From: Brevipalpus yothersi
Lineage: Eukaryota > Arthropoda > Arachnida > Trombidiformes > Tenuipalpidae
Length of the DNA: 64,000 nt
Assembly (NCBI GenBank): GCA_003956705.1
Contig: QZCP01000023.1
Span: 43,818-107,817 of the forward strand
Reading direction: 5' to 3'
In this document: piece by piece, positions 35,029 to 47,600 of the stretch
How positions within the stretch are numbered: position 1 is the stretch's first letter
Layout of the letters: the number at the start of each line of letters is the position of its first letter
Notes under the pieces: model-generated
The model's input: only the letters and a program-made list of their open reading frames with translations
Database searches by the model: none
Told to the model about the DNA's origin: nothing
Program-made: the position numbers and the translations under genes

Positions 35029-35745
35029 ATGGATATTGTCCTCTCTCTCTTGAGATTTTTTACTCTCACAGTGGCAGTGGTATCATTTGGGGATGGAAAA
35101 CAGGAAGACCAAATTCCAGTGATTCTGATGAGTATGCTGAAAAATGATTCCCATTTTCCAAGTGAGGCCAAACTGAGGCCCGAGATAGTTTCAAAAAAGC
35201 TCAACAAATATTATTCTGGAATTGATTTTTCGAAAGAGCGTCGATTTCATCCTTTATTGAATGGCAAAAGTGACCAAATTTCTCAGCAAGATGAAATCGA
35301 TAATGGTGGACTGAAAAAAATGATCAAAAATTTTTGGGACAATGGCTTTGGTTTCACAAAACTGTGGTTCTATGATCGAGGTGAAATTATTGGTGCAAGC
35401 AAAGGAGAAATAATCAGTACATATGAGGAAATCTGGAGAAATAGAACCCAAAACATCAAGAGCGTTGATTCCACCAAGAACAAAGATCTTAATCATGATC
35501 AAAATTCTGGTGTTGGTGATCATGTATCAAGATGGAGTAATCACGGACAATATCAGATGAGCTCATTTGATAAGCCATCTGAGGACACCGAAACGATCAT
35601 TTCTGTTCACTTGAATGAGAACCCTTTACCATTTGATCCCGTTAAAAATTTGACTAATGTGTTCAGCGATGAGCCCATTGTTGAAGCCAATATGATCAAA
35701 GAGGTTATTGAAAATAATTCATCCTCTACAGTAATTCAAAATTGA
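35029..35745 (+). CDS. Orphan predicted secreted protein, 238 residues
   Basis: I do not recognise this protein. An open frame of 239 codons begins at the ATG 35029 (a GTG lies three codons upstream). The first 21 residues are a convincing signal peptide (basic Arg, hydrophobic core LTVAVVSFG). The mature part is hydrophilic, Asn/Asp/Lys-rich, with no Cys in the mature region that I can find and several N-glycosylation sequons (NDS, NRT, NLT, NNS). Without Cys, a disulphide-stabilised fold is unlikely. ATTAAA at 35909 may be its poly(A) signal. The frame could also be one exon of a longer gene. Convergent with the zinc-finger gene. Confidence 0.6.
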   Translation: MDIVLSLLRFFTLTVAVVSFGDGKQEDQIPVILMSMLKNDSHFPSEAKLRPEIVSKKLNKYYSGIDFSKERRFHPLLNGKSDQISQQDEIDNGGLKKMIKNFWDNGFGFTKLWFYDRGEIIGASKGEIISTYEEIWRNRTQNIKSVDSTKNKDLNHDQNSGVGDHVSRWSNHGQYQMSSFDKPSEDTETIISVHLNENPLPFDPVKNLTNVFSDEPIVEANMIKEVIENNSSSTVIQN

Positions 35746-36385
35746 TCGGTGATCACAATAGAACAAATCTTGTGGATAGAAAAGTTCTTCATGTTCCGGT
35801 AGCAAAATCAAATTAATTGAAAAATGTTTGGTTAAAAATTTATGGCAAAATGTAATTTTGTGCATTATTATTTTTTCCGAAATTACAAAAAAATTCACGT
35901 TTTTGGTAATTAAAATAGGGTTTTACATTCTCAGTATTATATATATATCATGATTTTTTGTGAGGTACATATTTAAGTAAACTTTATGAAACGAGCAAGT
36001 TGGGCAGTTGAAGAGATAACTTGATGAGTAATCCTCTAAAATATTTGTTCAAAAATAATGGCATATCGCTCGAGGCTTATTGAGAAAAAACCTCATCATT
36101 CTTACCATTAGAATGGCCAATTTGTGTGTGTCTTTGTGTGATCAAGAATAATTCAATAATAGATACTTTGTTGGCGGTTTTGCGCAGTTAATCATATATA
36201 AAAGAATAGTGTTGTTTTTGGTGCATAGAATTGAGTACAAAAGTCCAAAACTAAGTATTTTCTTTCCAAAGGATAGATGAATTCGATACAAAATATTCCT
36301 ATACTCTGATGCTAGCTCTATTAGGGATTTTTTTGGCCCAATCGAGGCTGAAAAAGTGAGCAATTTTTCTTGGGATAAAATTAAA
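35746..36385. other. Interval between convergent orphan and zinc-finger genes
   Basis: AT-rich, presumed 3' UTRs of both genes. Minus-strand open frames here are short and unrecognisable. Confidence 0.5.
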
Positions 36386-39300
36386 TTAATATTCACTGTC
36401 AAAGTCATCACCACCATTCCCATTGTCACGATCAGCTGAACTGGCAGTCATTTTTTTGTCATCGTCTTCACATCTCTGGCTTCTTTGCTCATCATCATCT
36501 TCCTGGCAATTATCATTGCCATGAAGTGAGAGATAATTTTCTTCATCATCCTCGATCTGCTCCTCCATAGACTCGATATCCTCATCCTTTACATCAACTT
36601 GGAGCCGCATTTCGTATGATTCATCTTCGGCAAGTCCATCACCTGCTTCCGATATTTTGGATGATGTTTCGGAAGCGCTCTCGAGTGATCCAGCTTTAGA
36701 ACTTTTTCTTTTGTACATATAATCTCCATAAGGTGGTTCACATGCATGATTTCGCTTGAGATGAGTAGTGACCTGAGGTCGCCAGCGATTTTCGAAACCA
36801 CATAGCTTGCAAGCGTACACAATACTTAGGTGGATAGCTTCATGGTGTTCCTGGAATCCTTGAAGGCTAGAGAAAACGGCGGCACAGAGTTTACAAGAGA
36901 ATTGATTGTTGAGAAAGACATAATTTTTGAGGGAAAGGGATTTATCGGGTACAGAAGATTCAGGGGAACATGCTTGCGGTTGTTCAGGCGAAGCAGCCAA
37001 TTCTTGCTCCGAGTTGAATGAGGAAGCTGATGGAACTGCTGTTTCGGGCTCTGTTCTCGATGTTCTGGAAGATTTTGGAAGTGATGGACGACGAGAGTAT
37101 GCTGCATGTGGTGACTTTTCTGGTATTGGCTTCTTCAGCTTATGACTACCTGTTTCTTTTATCATGTGCTCATTGAACGGAGGCTCACACTTATGGACTA
37201 ATTTCAAATGCTTAGTCAGTTGCTGTCTCCATCGGAAAGAATGACTGCACTGACGACAAGTCCAGATAATGTCTAAGTGTATGGCTTCATAATGCTCTTG
37301 GAAACCTTGTAAAGATGTGAAGAGAGACCAACATATTTTGCATTTAAGTTGGTTGTTGACATGGATATAATGTTTCCCTATATTGTTATCTTCAATCTTT
37401 GGCGTTTGTGTTTTGGCTATCAGTGGAGATCGGTTGGTGGTTCGATTAGTATTTCCATTTTGTGGTGGATAAGTTAAATCGAAGGGCATGGGAGATCTGG
37501 GTATAAAAGGTTTTGAAGGAGGTAGTGAAGGATCCAAGTGATCGTGTTGCATATTGGGTTCTATTTCCAATCTCTTAATATAATTATCAAATGGCTTTTC
37601 CACATGATGCTTTCGTTTCAAGTGTTTGGTCATCATAGAACGCCAGATATCTGATCGGTTGCATAGAGTACAATAGTAGAGCATTTTAAGATGGAAAGCT
37701 TCATAGTGTTCAGTCACTCCTTGGACTGATGAAAAATTTTGGGAACACAATTTACATTGATAATGATCACTGGGAAGATGAATAAAACAATCTTTGGGGC
37801 TTAACTTTTCATCCGATGAATAGCGATCGCGTTTGGCAAGATCAAGAGGAAGATCATCCGAATTATCCATTGACAATTGGCAGGTACTGGTTGATGGATG
37901 ATCAAATGAGGTGTTCATATCTTCATAATGTTGAGGCTGATTAGATGAGTCAGGTGACTGATTGGTGACTCTTTTTCGGATGAGATTGTCATTATATGGT
38001 GGCTTACAATCATGCTTATTCCGTAAGTGTGATACAGCCTGTGGACGCCATTTATCTGTGAATGGGCACATTTTACAGGCCCACACCATATCGGAATGCA
38101 TTCCTTCACAATGATCCTTCAAACCTCTCATTGTATCGAAACTTTTTGAACAACGGTGGCATGGGTATGATTGAGTTTCCATTGGCGATGCAAATGGAAG
38201 AGCTTTGGTATTTGTGAAGGGCATTCTGAGCACAGAGTTCAAGTTTTCAAGACTTCTTATCTGTTCTTTTAAACCAAAAGATGAAGGATTGTTGAGTTCA
38301 TCCATGAATGACATAGGTTTTGAGTCAATGTTCCCAAATCTCTGCATTCTTGGCTTAGCATCCACTTCAAGGAGAGAGCTATCAATCTTTTTTCGAATCA
38401 AGTATTGATCAAATGGTGGTTTCAAATCATGTGCTGATATGAGATGATTGTTGAGAATAAGTCGCCATTTATGGGAGAATCCACACTTTCGACATGCTAA
38501 TACTACTCGCTGATGAGTTGACCGGAATCCATTTGGCTGATTGAGCTTATTATTATTATTAGTCGCTGAATCATCTCGATAACCCAGCGAGCCTTCTGGC
38601 AGATCAGCATATTCGTCATCTTCAATGTCATCGGGACGAAATCGGTTGTTATCACTATCGTTATCAGCAATATCAAAATCATCTTCCAAGTTACCCCCAA
38701 GTTCTTCTTCATCATCACCAAAATCGTCATCATCTTCCATTTTTTCATCTCTAATCTCTTCTTCTTCTTCTTCTTCTTCGGCTCCAATGGATGAACCGTT
38801 TGGTGTGAAATCATTATTCGATGGAGATTGATGAGAGGACAGTGAGGATGGAATGCTAATATTGCGAAAGAGTCATGAATGAGAGAGAAAGACAAGAAAA
38901 AAGTTTTAGATACATTAGATATGCACAAAATAATAGAAAAGAAGTTAAAAGAAGAAAAAAAGATGGATATTGGAGAAAAAAAGAATAAGAAATTAACTTA
39001 CCCTGAAGTTGATTTAGAATTACCATTCTCATTTCCTTCGGCTCGTTTTTTGATCATTAAAGGCTTGTATGGTGGTGATTTACCGTGCTTTGATCGTAAA
39101 TGTTGAATGACAGATCTTTTCCACCGATTTGTGTAATTACAAATGCTACACACATAGACCATATTACGATGAATGGCATCATAATGTTCTCTAACTCGCT
39201 CCGATCGAGTAAACTCTTGTAGACAAACTTTACACTCATGCTTTGAACCCAACATGTTCACTTCACAAACCGATTCGTCACTATCATCCTCCTCAACACG

Positions 39301-39919
39301 TTCCCCATCACTATCTACACTGGATTCCTTGTGATTATTTGTTAAACCAATTCCAACCATACCACCACCACCACCACTTGAAGAATTGTGTAGCGGACTT
39401 ACAGCGGTGTTGGCTATTTGAGCGGCCGGAAAATCATTATCTGTACTCTTTATTTTGGACACACTGGTTTCGACGATAGATGTATCATTATCGTGATACT
39501 TGCATATATGATCGGTCATCGTGCTACAACATCTTGTGGTGAATCCACACTTTTGACAATCATATACCACCTCTTCACCGATTCCTGATCTACTTTTTTG
39601 AAGCCGTTCAATTAATCTGAACATGCACACACACACATCAAACAAACAAACAAACAAACAGACAGACAGTCGCACGCAGTGAGAGAGAGCGCGATGAGGA
39701 AGAGAGAGAAAAAGAGAGAATAATAATCACTCAAATAATCAGCAGATAAAAATTTCAAAAAAGTATCATCAAAGTAAATAATCATATGTCCCCCGAAAAA
39801 AAAAATCAATCAAACACCCAAAATTACATATAAATAATAAAATATTAGGTCACTAACCTGACGAACTTTTCGGAAGAAGCAAGCCATAGTCCAGGCGTGG
39901 CGGGCGGCTCTTTGTTCAT
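36386..39919 (-). CDS. Twelve-finger C2H2 protein built from two-finger units
   Basis: Probable nuclear DNA-binding protein; no named orthologue recognised. Exons on the minus strand: 39919-39858, 39616-39002 and 38855-36386, phase-matched, 1,048 residues. The ATG has a CACCATG context. Twelve C2H2 fingers are visible. Five are type A (CxxCxxxF, then GxxEHYEAxH or a variant). Seven are type B, most with a conserved WR in place of the usual Phe/Leu core (NRWRPQ, DKWRPQ, FRWRQQ), ending in HLxxxH. Each of the last six type B fingers is followed by PPY/PPF-x5-IxKR (or KPF in one unit). The order is B, AB, B, AB, AB, AB, AB. Acidic blocks separate fingers 3 and 4 and form the C terminus. There is no KRAB, BTB or ZAD domain. 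Linkers are not the TGEKP type, so canonical tandem DNA reading is doubtful. Confidence 0.9.
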
Positions 39920-40281
39920 GGTGAGGCAATCTTTGTCCTGCTTACAAGAAGTAATCATTTGAAGTGAAGGCAAAAAAGCACATACACACACAGACACACA
40001 CACCAACAACAAGAAAGGAAAGCCTTTTTGGAAGATAGTACGAGTATATGTATATATATTCGCAATCGGCTAGCAGCATACACTTCGCTTGAGACACATT
40101 TTTTTCATCATCATCTCTCTCTCACTTAAAAACCCAAGTAAACGATTTTTTCATCACCCAAAAAAAAGAGAGAAAAATTAAATTCTCACTCATCAATTCG
40201 ATGAAGAGAGAGAGACACAGCATATGTATGTTTCTTTATCATCATATATATATACACCACACAGATACACAGATACATTTC

Positions 40282-40314
<33 letters not shown>

Positions 40315-41633
40315 ATCCCCGTTTTATTGTGAAATTCTGAGCGAGAGAGAGTAGAAAAAATGCCATGCATTGTTCCGTTGCCGATTCAGACAAAGCCGAT
40401 TCTCTCTGGACTCTGGTTGCGAGAGAGACTCTCTCTCGGCTCTCTCTCTTGGCTCTCGGCTAGGCTTTTCTTTGCTCCCTTTTTTACAGAGGGCGCTTCG
40501 AAAAGGGGGAAAAAAGAGAGAGAGAAAGATAACCGAAAACTGCTCACTCAAAAATTTCTTTCTGGATCAAGCATCTACTATGGAAATATTCCATAGACAA
40601 CACATAAACCAGACAATACCAGACTGGGACTATATTTTCGGAATATGAGAAGAGCAAGAGAAAGAAAAATAGTATCAATAGTGCGTGCGATAGGAATGGC
40701 GGTTTGGTTTGTGATGAGAACTTTTTTCTTATCATGAAAAGTTTCGAACTTTTTTACATGTATAAAAGTTGATCAGCAACAGGCGGAAAAAGGGAGAGAG
40801 AGAGAGATATTTTCAAATGAGAGGGAGAAAGAACTTTTGAATGGGAAGAGAGAGGTGTTTGTGGAGAGAGATACAGAAAATACGTTGAATTTTCATGGAG
40901 AGCTTGAAGAGATAATGAAGAAAAGATATTGCATCACATATCTATGGAATATGTATGTGTGTATATTACAGTGAGAGAGAAGAAAGATGCTTGGCGCGAT
41001 GACCTGGCTTGCTGGAAAGTGGGGGAGAGAGGAAGGGGAAAGAAGTAAAAGGAGGAATAATCCATAATCTCGATTGGATGTCATCGAATCTTCCAATCCA
41101 ATTCAGCCATCATCATGCGTTCCGATTCCAAGTTGATCAGATAACACACTTAATAGAGATGATCGACGAGTAAACACTCTTCAGATTTCACCTTTCCTTC
41201 GTGATCTTTTCTCTCTCTCTTGCTCTGTATGGTATGTGTTTGCTCGAACTCATGTCACCGGGAAACCAATGAAACGAATGCATATACATACACGTTTAAG
41301 TAAAAGATTGATAATAATCCGCACTTTGAAACCATGAACAATATTTTTTTGAGGGAAAGAGAGTGGAAGTGAAAGAGAGAGAAAAAAGAAAGAAAGACAG
41401 GGAAATTCCATTTTGAAACTTTATCAACATTTCTAAATATATTTATATGTATAATATATTAATATAATTCTTCACTTTTAAGATTTTTGTAAGATTTTAA
41501 AGTTAGCAATAATGATAATATTAATAATAGGGGATAATTAAAATAATGATAATAAGTTGCAATTTGATCTTCTTCTTTTTTAAAATTCAATCAATTACTA
41601 TCACTGTAAGCAATTCTCATATATGTTTATCAA
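39920..41633. other. Interval between zinc-finger and PDZ-scaffold genes
   Basis: Promoter side of the zinc-finger gene and 3' side of the PDZ gene. It is rich in GA/TC short repeats, including (GA)14 at 40282-40309. ORFs at 40360-40650 translate to low-complexity Arg/Glu/Ser/Leu and are not called. Confidence 0.5.
40282..40309. repeat. (GA)n microsatellite
   Basis: Fourteen GA units, about 370 bp upstream of the zinc-finger ATG. Confidence 0.95.
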
Positions 41634-44600
41634 TCAATATATTCTGCGTCTTACGGTGATATTGATCACACCATCTGGCAATTTTTTCAAATAATTCCAT
41701 GCCTCTGTTCTGGTCATGGTGTATGCATGGGTATCGTTGATCATGAGAAGTTCATCTCCTTGCCATAATGTTCCTTCCTTATCCGCTGGACCGCCTAAAG
41801 AGGATTCCAAGAAAATGGGGAAGAGGAAGAGAGAGAGAATGAGAGAAGAAGATAGAAGAAGAGAGAGAAAAAAGGACAAAAAAATAAGAATGTAAGTAAA
41901 CAGTTCGTGGTAGTGATTAGGCCAACCAATTCGTGACTATCCAAGACAGATTAGAAACAGATTAGAGAGAGAGACATGAAGTTAAGTGATCACAGTATGG
42001 AGATAAGAGAGAGAGAGAGAGAAAAAGGAAGATATATATATTTTCTTCCAACGAAAAACCATGGCAATTGTCTGGGGATGATTTGTAGTGGAACATGCTC
42101 CGGGCTATCTAAAGCAGCAATTCTGATTGTCTATTATCACTACCACACAGATTGGACTATTGATTTGACAGAAAAAAAATCTTAGCAAAAATATTGGAAC
42201 GCTTCGTCAATATCAGCTCATGAATCGATTTCTTTGCCAAAGGTTTTTCCCTAGATACATCTCTCTCTCTCTCTCTTTAATTCTATTTCTTTTTCCTATT
42301 ATCAGACTCTTTTTTTCCATTTGAGCTCCTCGTGTCACTGTCATGTCTATCGTCTGAATTGTTCATCATCAACACACTCTAATCATACACCGATGGAAAG
42401 AGAGGAAGAGAGAGAAAGAGAGCGCTTCTCAATTCCACAATACCAACCTTTGAATATTCTTTTAATTGCTAGTGGCTTATCTCGACCTCTGTCAAGTAGC
42501 GTCAGATCTCTTCCGCGCTCAAGATAAATTGAATCTCGTCCACCTTCCAAAATGAAACCGAGCCCTGCACCATCTTTCACTAGAGCAGCCTTAAGAATTT
42601 GATAATTATCATTGGATCCCATCAGAATATCGAATTCATCATCACTTTTCAATCTTAAATTGATATCATTCGATTCTAATCCAGAATTTCCATTCGATTC
42701 GCAGCCATTTTCACCCATTTTCAAAATGTTGCGAGATATAACGATCACCACCTCAGGTCGAGGTGATTTCATTATTTTCAATGCTTCCTTGTGTGTGGCT
42801 CCTTTCAAAATTTTACCGTTAATCGATAAAACTCGATCACCTTTTCTGATACGACCATCTCGATCAGCTATACTTCCTTTGATAATTTTATGTACCTATT
42901 GGAAATGAAGAGAGAAATAAAATCATCAAGAATAAACACTTGTGTAAGCATACATGATATGTTCATCATTATCTCTCTTGTATATAATGACTTTCAAAGT
43001 CTGCAATCATCCATCTCTCTGGCCCTAAAGCTAATATAGAGTAGAATCTTTTCCAAAAAAGAGAAAAGTATTACAATTGCTCGTGACATATCTTGCCATG
43101 ATTTCTAGCAATTTCTTTAACTTAATGTCAACGGATTATGATGATGGTGTGTCCTTGAGAAGATTTTATTTTCATCTTCTTCATCTTCATCTTCTTAGAG
43201 AGTGAGATTTCAGAAGAGAAAAAAAGAGAGATAATTTTCATGAAAACCAATTGAGAAGATTACTGATCACAGTTAACAAAATAATTGAACTTCTTCACAA
43301 GAATTGAGTCCGATTTGAAATAAACACTTGTGTATGTATGTATGTATGTATGTATGTATGTTTTGAGTAAGAGAGAGATACAAGTTAAGAGATATTGATA
43401 AGCCAAATGTAATCAATTTTGTCTGTTCACTATGGTCAAGAAGAAGAAGAAGAAGAAGAAGATGAAAGAAAAAAACTTACCACAATTTCTTTAGTTTCAT
43501 AATCAGAGCCACCAGCAAGAGTAATACCAATTGAGCCACTCGTACTGTATTCTCGATGCAATACAATCACTTGAATGTTAGGATTTTGATTGTAAATTTC
43601 ACCATCCAGCGATTGATTGGCTTCATCGATCAAATTTTGCAACTCTTGGGGCGATATGAGACTTGCAGTGGAAGCCAACGATGTAACTGAACCGAATTGA
43701 GAATCACGCAAATTGGACACAGAACTTGCCCTAGACCCAATACTCGATCCACCACACCATTCCTTATTGGCACTATTTCCCTCAGGAGAACTGTTACCCG
43801 AATCAGAGGCGGTTGAATCGGTGGACACAGCTCGTGAATGATGATGATTGATTCGCGATTCATTTCCCTCAACTTCGGTGGTTCCTAAAAAGATACATGA
43901 TTCACTTCTCTCCTCAATCGTTTCACTACTACATTCACTCTTATCTTTACTTGTATCATCTTCTTCTATTAAAGTTTCACACATTTCATCAACACCCTCA
44001 TCATCAGGCACAGTTTTTTCAATGTGAGGTATTTGAATAGATCCTTCCGGTTGATGCTTAATAATACGATCGGTGGTAGTATTGGTGGTGGTGGTGGTGA
44101 TAAATACTCTCTCTGATAATACTTGACTTTCAAATACTCGACGAATATCACTCACACTGACTGATCGACCGGTCTTGACTGATGCTGAATCAATTTCACA
44201 TGGAGGACCTGTTGTTGATGATGATAGTGATGTTCGAAAATCATAATTCACATCATCACCTCGAATTATTGATATTTTATCATCAGATTCTTTGCATGGC
44301 ACATCGGTTTCGGATTGACTGAAAGAAGAGGATAACCGTTCAGATTGGCAAGCTGAATACGGCCACTCTTGACTGGAGCTTTTGGTGAAAATATTTCGAC
44401 AACTGGACGAAAAGTGTTCTTCTCGGTTTAAATTGGCCTCCTCATGTGATGGCAATCGATTCGTGGAACTCACTTTACTGAGTCCATCTTTTATGTCGAT
44501 CTGATTTTCAAATAGACGTGTCTTTCCGGTGCTAACACAATCCATTGATGATACTCTCATCACTCGTCGTGCCTTTGGCGGGAAAAGACTTGACGGCTGT

Positions 44601-47600
44601 GTAGATGATAGGTTTCGATTCAAGTTGGGTGAATCTGCTTGCTCTGTGTATGTGGGTGAAAGGAGAGATGAAATGCAAAGTCATTTACTGTTATTTTTAA
44701 TATTCGATATATTTAATACAAATACAATTATTGCTGTCCTAAGCTAAATGATACCGCTACCAAAAGGGCATCATCAGTATACGAGATCATATTTTTTCCT
44801 TCTACACCCTGACAAAGTAATGAAGATGACTTATTCTTTTGACCTCACGCTCAGGTAATCAAGAAGCATGCTCTAATTTGCACTGAACACTAATTACTAA
44901 CTGATTGGATCTCTTTCTTTCGCTCTCTACCTTGGCTGACATTTTGTTCTTCCTGTATTTCTTGGCGCTTTCTATTGCTCTTGTTATCAAATGTACTCTT
45001 TCTTATTGAACATTGACCCATACGTTCGTAAAATAGCTACACTGTAACCGTTTCCGGTCAAAATTATACTCACCAGAAGCAAATCTTTTTTCCCACTTTT
45101 CGAGTAGAGCTCGAAAATTTTTAAGAGATTCTGTTTCTCGTTGATCTTGCTCTGAATTTGATGATGGCTTACTGCGTTCAGTAACCGAAGCTTTTCTCTC
45201 TCGATCGAAGCTTGATGCCAAATTTGGTTCACATGAATCGGAAGAAGAAGAGGCAGCTTCCGGTATGGAACCTTGTGAAGAAAAATCAAAATTTTTAACC
45301 AAATTTGAGCTCTCATCTTGACATGCAGCAGCAGCATTAACAGCAGCAGTAGTATTTGATTTCAAATTTGATTCGGAAAGCTTTCGAACTCTCTCAAAAG
45401 TTTCCTTCAAACTTTTGGCCCTTCCACTGGGAATATGTATTTCCTCACCACCATTGACACCGCCACCCTCCGAGTAAGTATTACTTCGACGATACTCTTT
45501 AGGCTTATTATTATGACTATTGACTATTGAATTCTCCACATGAGAAGGTTTCAATTTTTCGGGCTTATTGGTTACCGATGGCTGTAATGGTATCACTGGC
45601 TTACTATGGGAAAGTTGAAAGCCGTTCATCGATGTACTAGTAGTGGTAGTTGTTACTGTTGCGGCCACAGTTGCCGTTACAATTGGCGATGAAGTAGAAG
45701 AAGAAGAAGAAGAAGAAGAAAAACTTTCACTTGAAATTGGCTGACAATACAAGCGCGCAGGATCGGTTGAATCGAAAGAATTGGCCTGACGACGGTGAAG
45801 TCGAGTAGAACATACAGCGGAAACAGGTGAATGATTATACAATGGCACGGTACTCATGGTCGTCTCACTGGTTCTATGGTACAAATCAGTTCCCATGACA
45901 GTGTTACTGACAATACTTGGTATGGGTCGAGTGATGCCACTCGCCACCATCGTTTCCTTTGATTCCAAGCCCACTCGATCATTGGACATCATGTTCGTAC
46001 TGGTTGACGATGATGATAATAACTTTAAACCGTTGCTCTGGCACACTTTGTCATCATCACCATTGTTGCTGATGTTACTGTTGTCGTTATCGTTGTTGTT
46101 GTTGTTAACATTATTTTGTGTACACTCGGCATTTAATAATGTGTTGACTGTTGGTGGCTGATGTCTTACAGTGGTATCGATGATTGGAGACCGATTTTCA
46201 TTCATAATAAGATTATCTACTGAATTCGGTTTCGTGAAGTGGCGATAAAATGGCTGAATATGGCCTGCGCCAGAATAGCGCGCAACCGGATTTGAAGGAA
46301 GTGAGGAGGCATTGTTGGAATAATTGGAAGAGGTGGTGGAAGAAGGAATAGAAGAAGAAGAAGAAGAAGAAGAGGAGGAGGAGGTGATGGTGGGGGTGGT
46401 TGAGGGGGAGGTTGAGGAATGAGAAGAAAAGAGGGTGGATGATGGAGAGTGCTGATGGCCATTAGATTCCGTGTGAGACGTCGGTGTTGTTGAATTGAAG
46501 GTGTTACACTTTTGGCCGTTGTTATTGGTACTGGTGCTGAGATGGCCTGTTAAGTGAGAAGAAGAAGGAGAAGATTCCAAGTTGCTGGGTGAAGAGGGAT
46601 TCAGAGAGGAGGAGGAAGAGGAATGCGAATGGATCCATTCATTGGAAACTTGTCCCTCTTCGTGGGCCAACATTTTGGCAGTCACTCCACCCTTGTCGAT
46701 ACTTTCCTCTTTGGAATAATGATAGACAGGGTGTATGGAGCTTGGAATACTGGTCACTTGGCTGCTTTGTTTTCCATTCAAGCCATTTGAGATAGTTTCA
46801 GCATTATCTGACGTCTCAATTAGCGGACGTCGAGATCCGTGATGATGATTGTCTTTGACCAGTAACATTTCACTATCTTTTTTCGCTTGAAGTGAACCTG
46901 TGAGATTATCTTTTCTCGAATCACATTTTCCTTTCGAACTTGAATGTATTGCCTCATGATGATTATTATTATGAATATTAGATAATTCATTTTTTTGGAA
47001 AAGAGCTATCCTTTCCGGTACACTTCGAAGGGAAACATCCTGGACCGGAGAGGAGCTAATGACCATTACCTGCTCAGGATCGGTGACCAGTGGATTGCAA
47101 CTCTCGGCCGACTCTTGGGGTCCCACTTTTGATGAGCTATTTGGGGAAGAAGAACAAGAAGAGGAGGAGGAAGGAGGAGAAGGGGGAGGAGGAGGTGGAA
47201 GGAGAAGGGATGAAGGAAAATCCATGTGGACACCGGTAGAATCGTCCTGGGACACTCGACAAGTGGTGGCCACTATGTAAGTGGCTCCCAGTGACTCTGA
47301 TTTGCTTCCGGCATTTGACGAACTGGTCAACTCGGGACTTGGTGAATCCACAAAAACACCAGAATCTTCAAGACGCTTACCAACACTGGTATGAGCTTGA
47401 CTTGCCGATTGAATAAGTGAATGGAATGTGGAAGATAAGCTCAATTCATTTGCTCGCTTGACTGTGGCCGAAATTGTTCCGGTCATCGAATTTGAAATGT
47501 CTGAAGTTGCTTTCTTGCTGCTACTGTCCATCTTGACCATATTCGGTGATCTGTTACCGTTGATAATATCATCTTGGGGCAAATAAGAAGAGGCCACAAA

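Noticed and set aside
46217..46462. Pro/Leu-rich frames antisense or out of frame in the PDZ scaffold
   Set aside because: Shadows of Ser/Glu repeat codons in the real coding frame.
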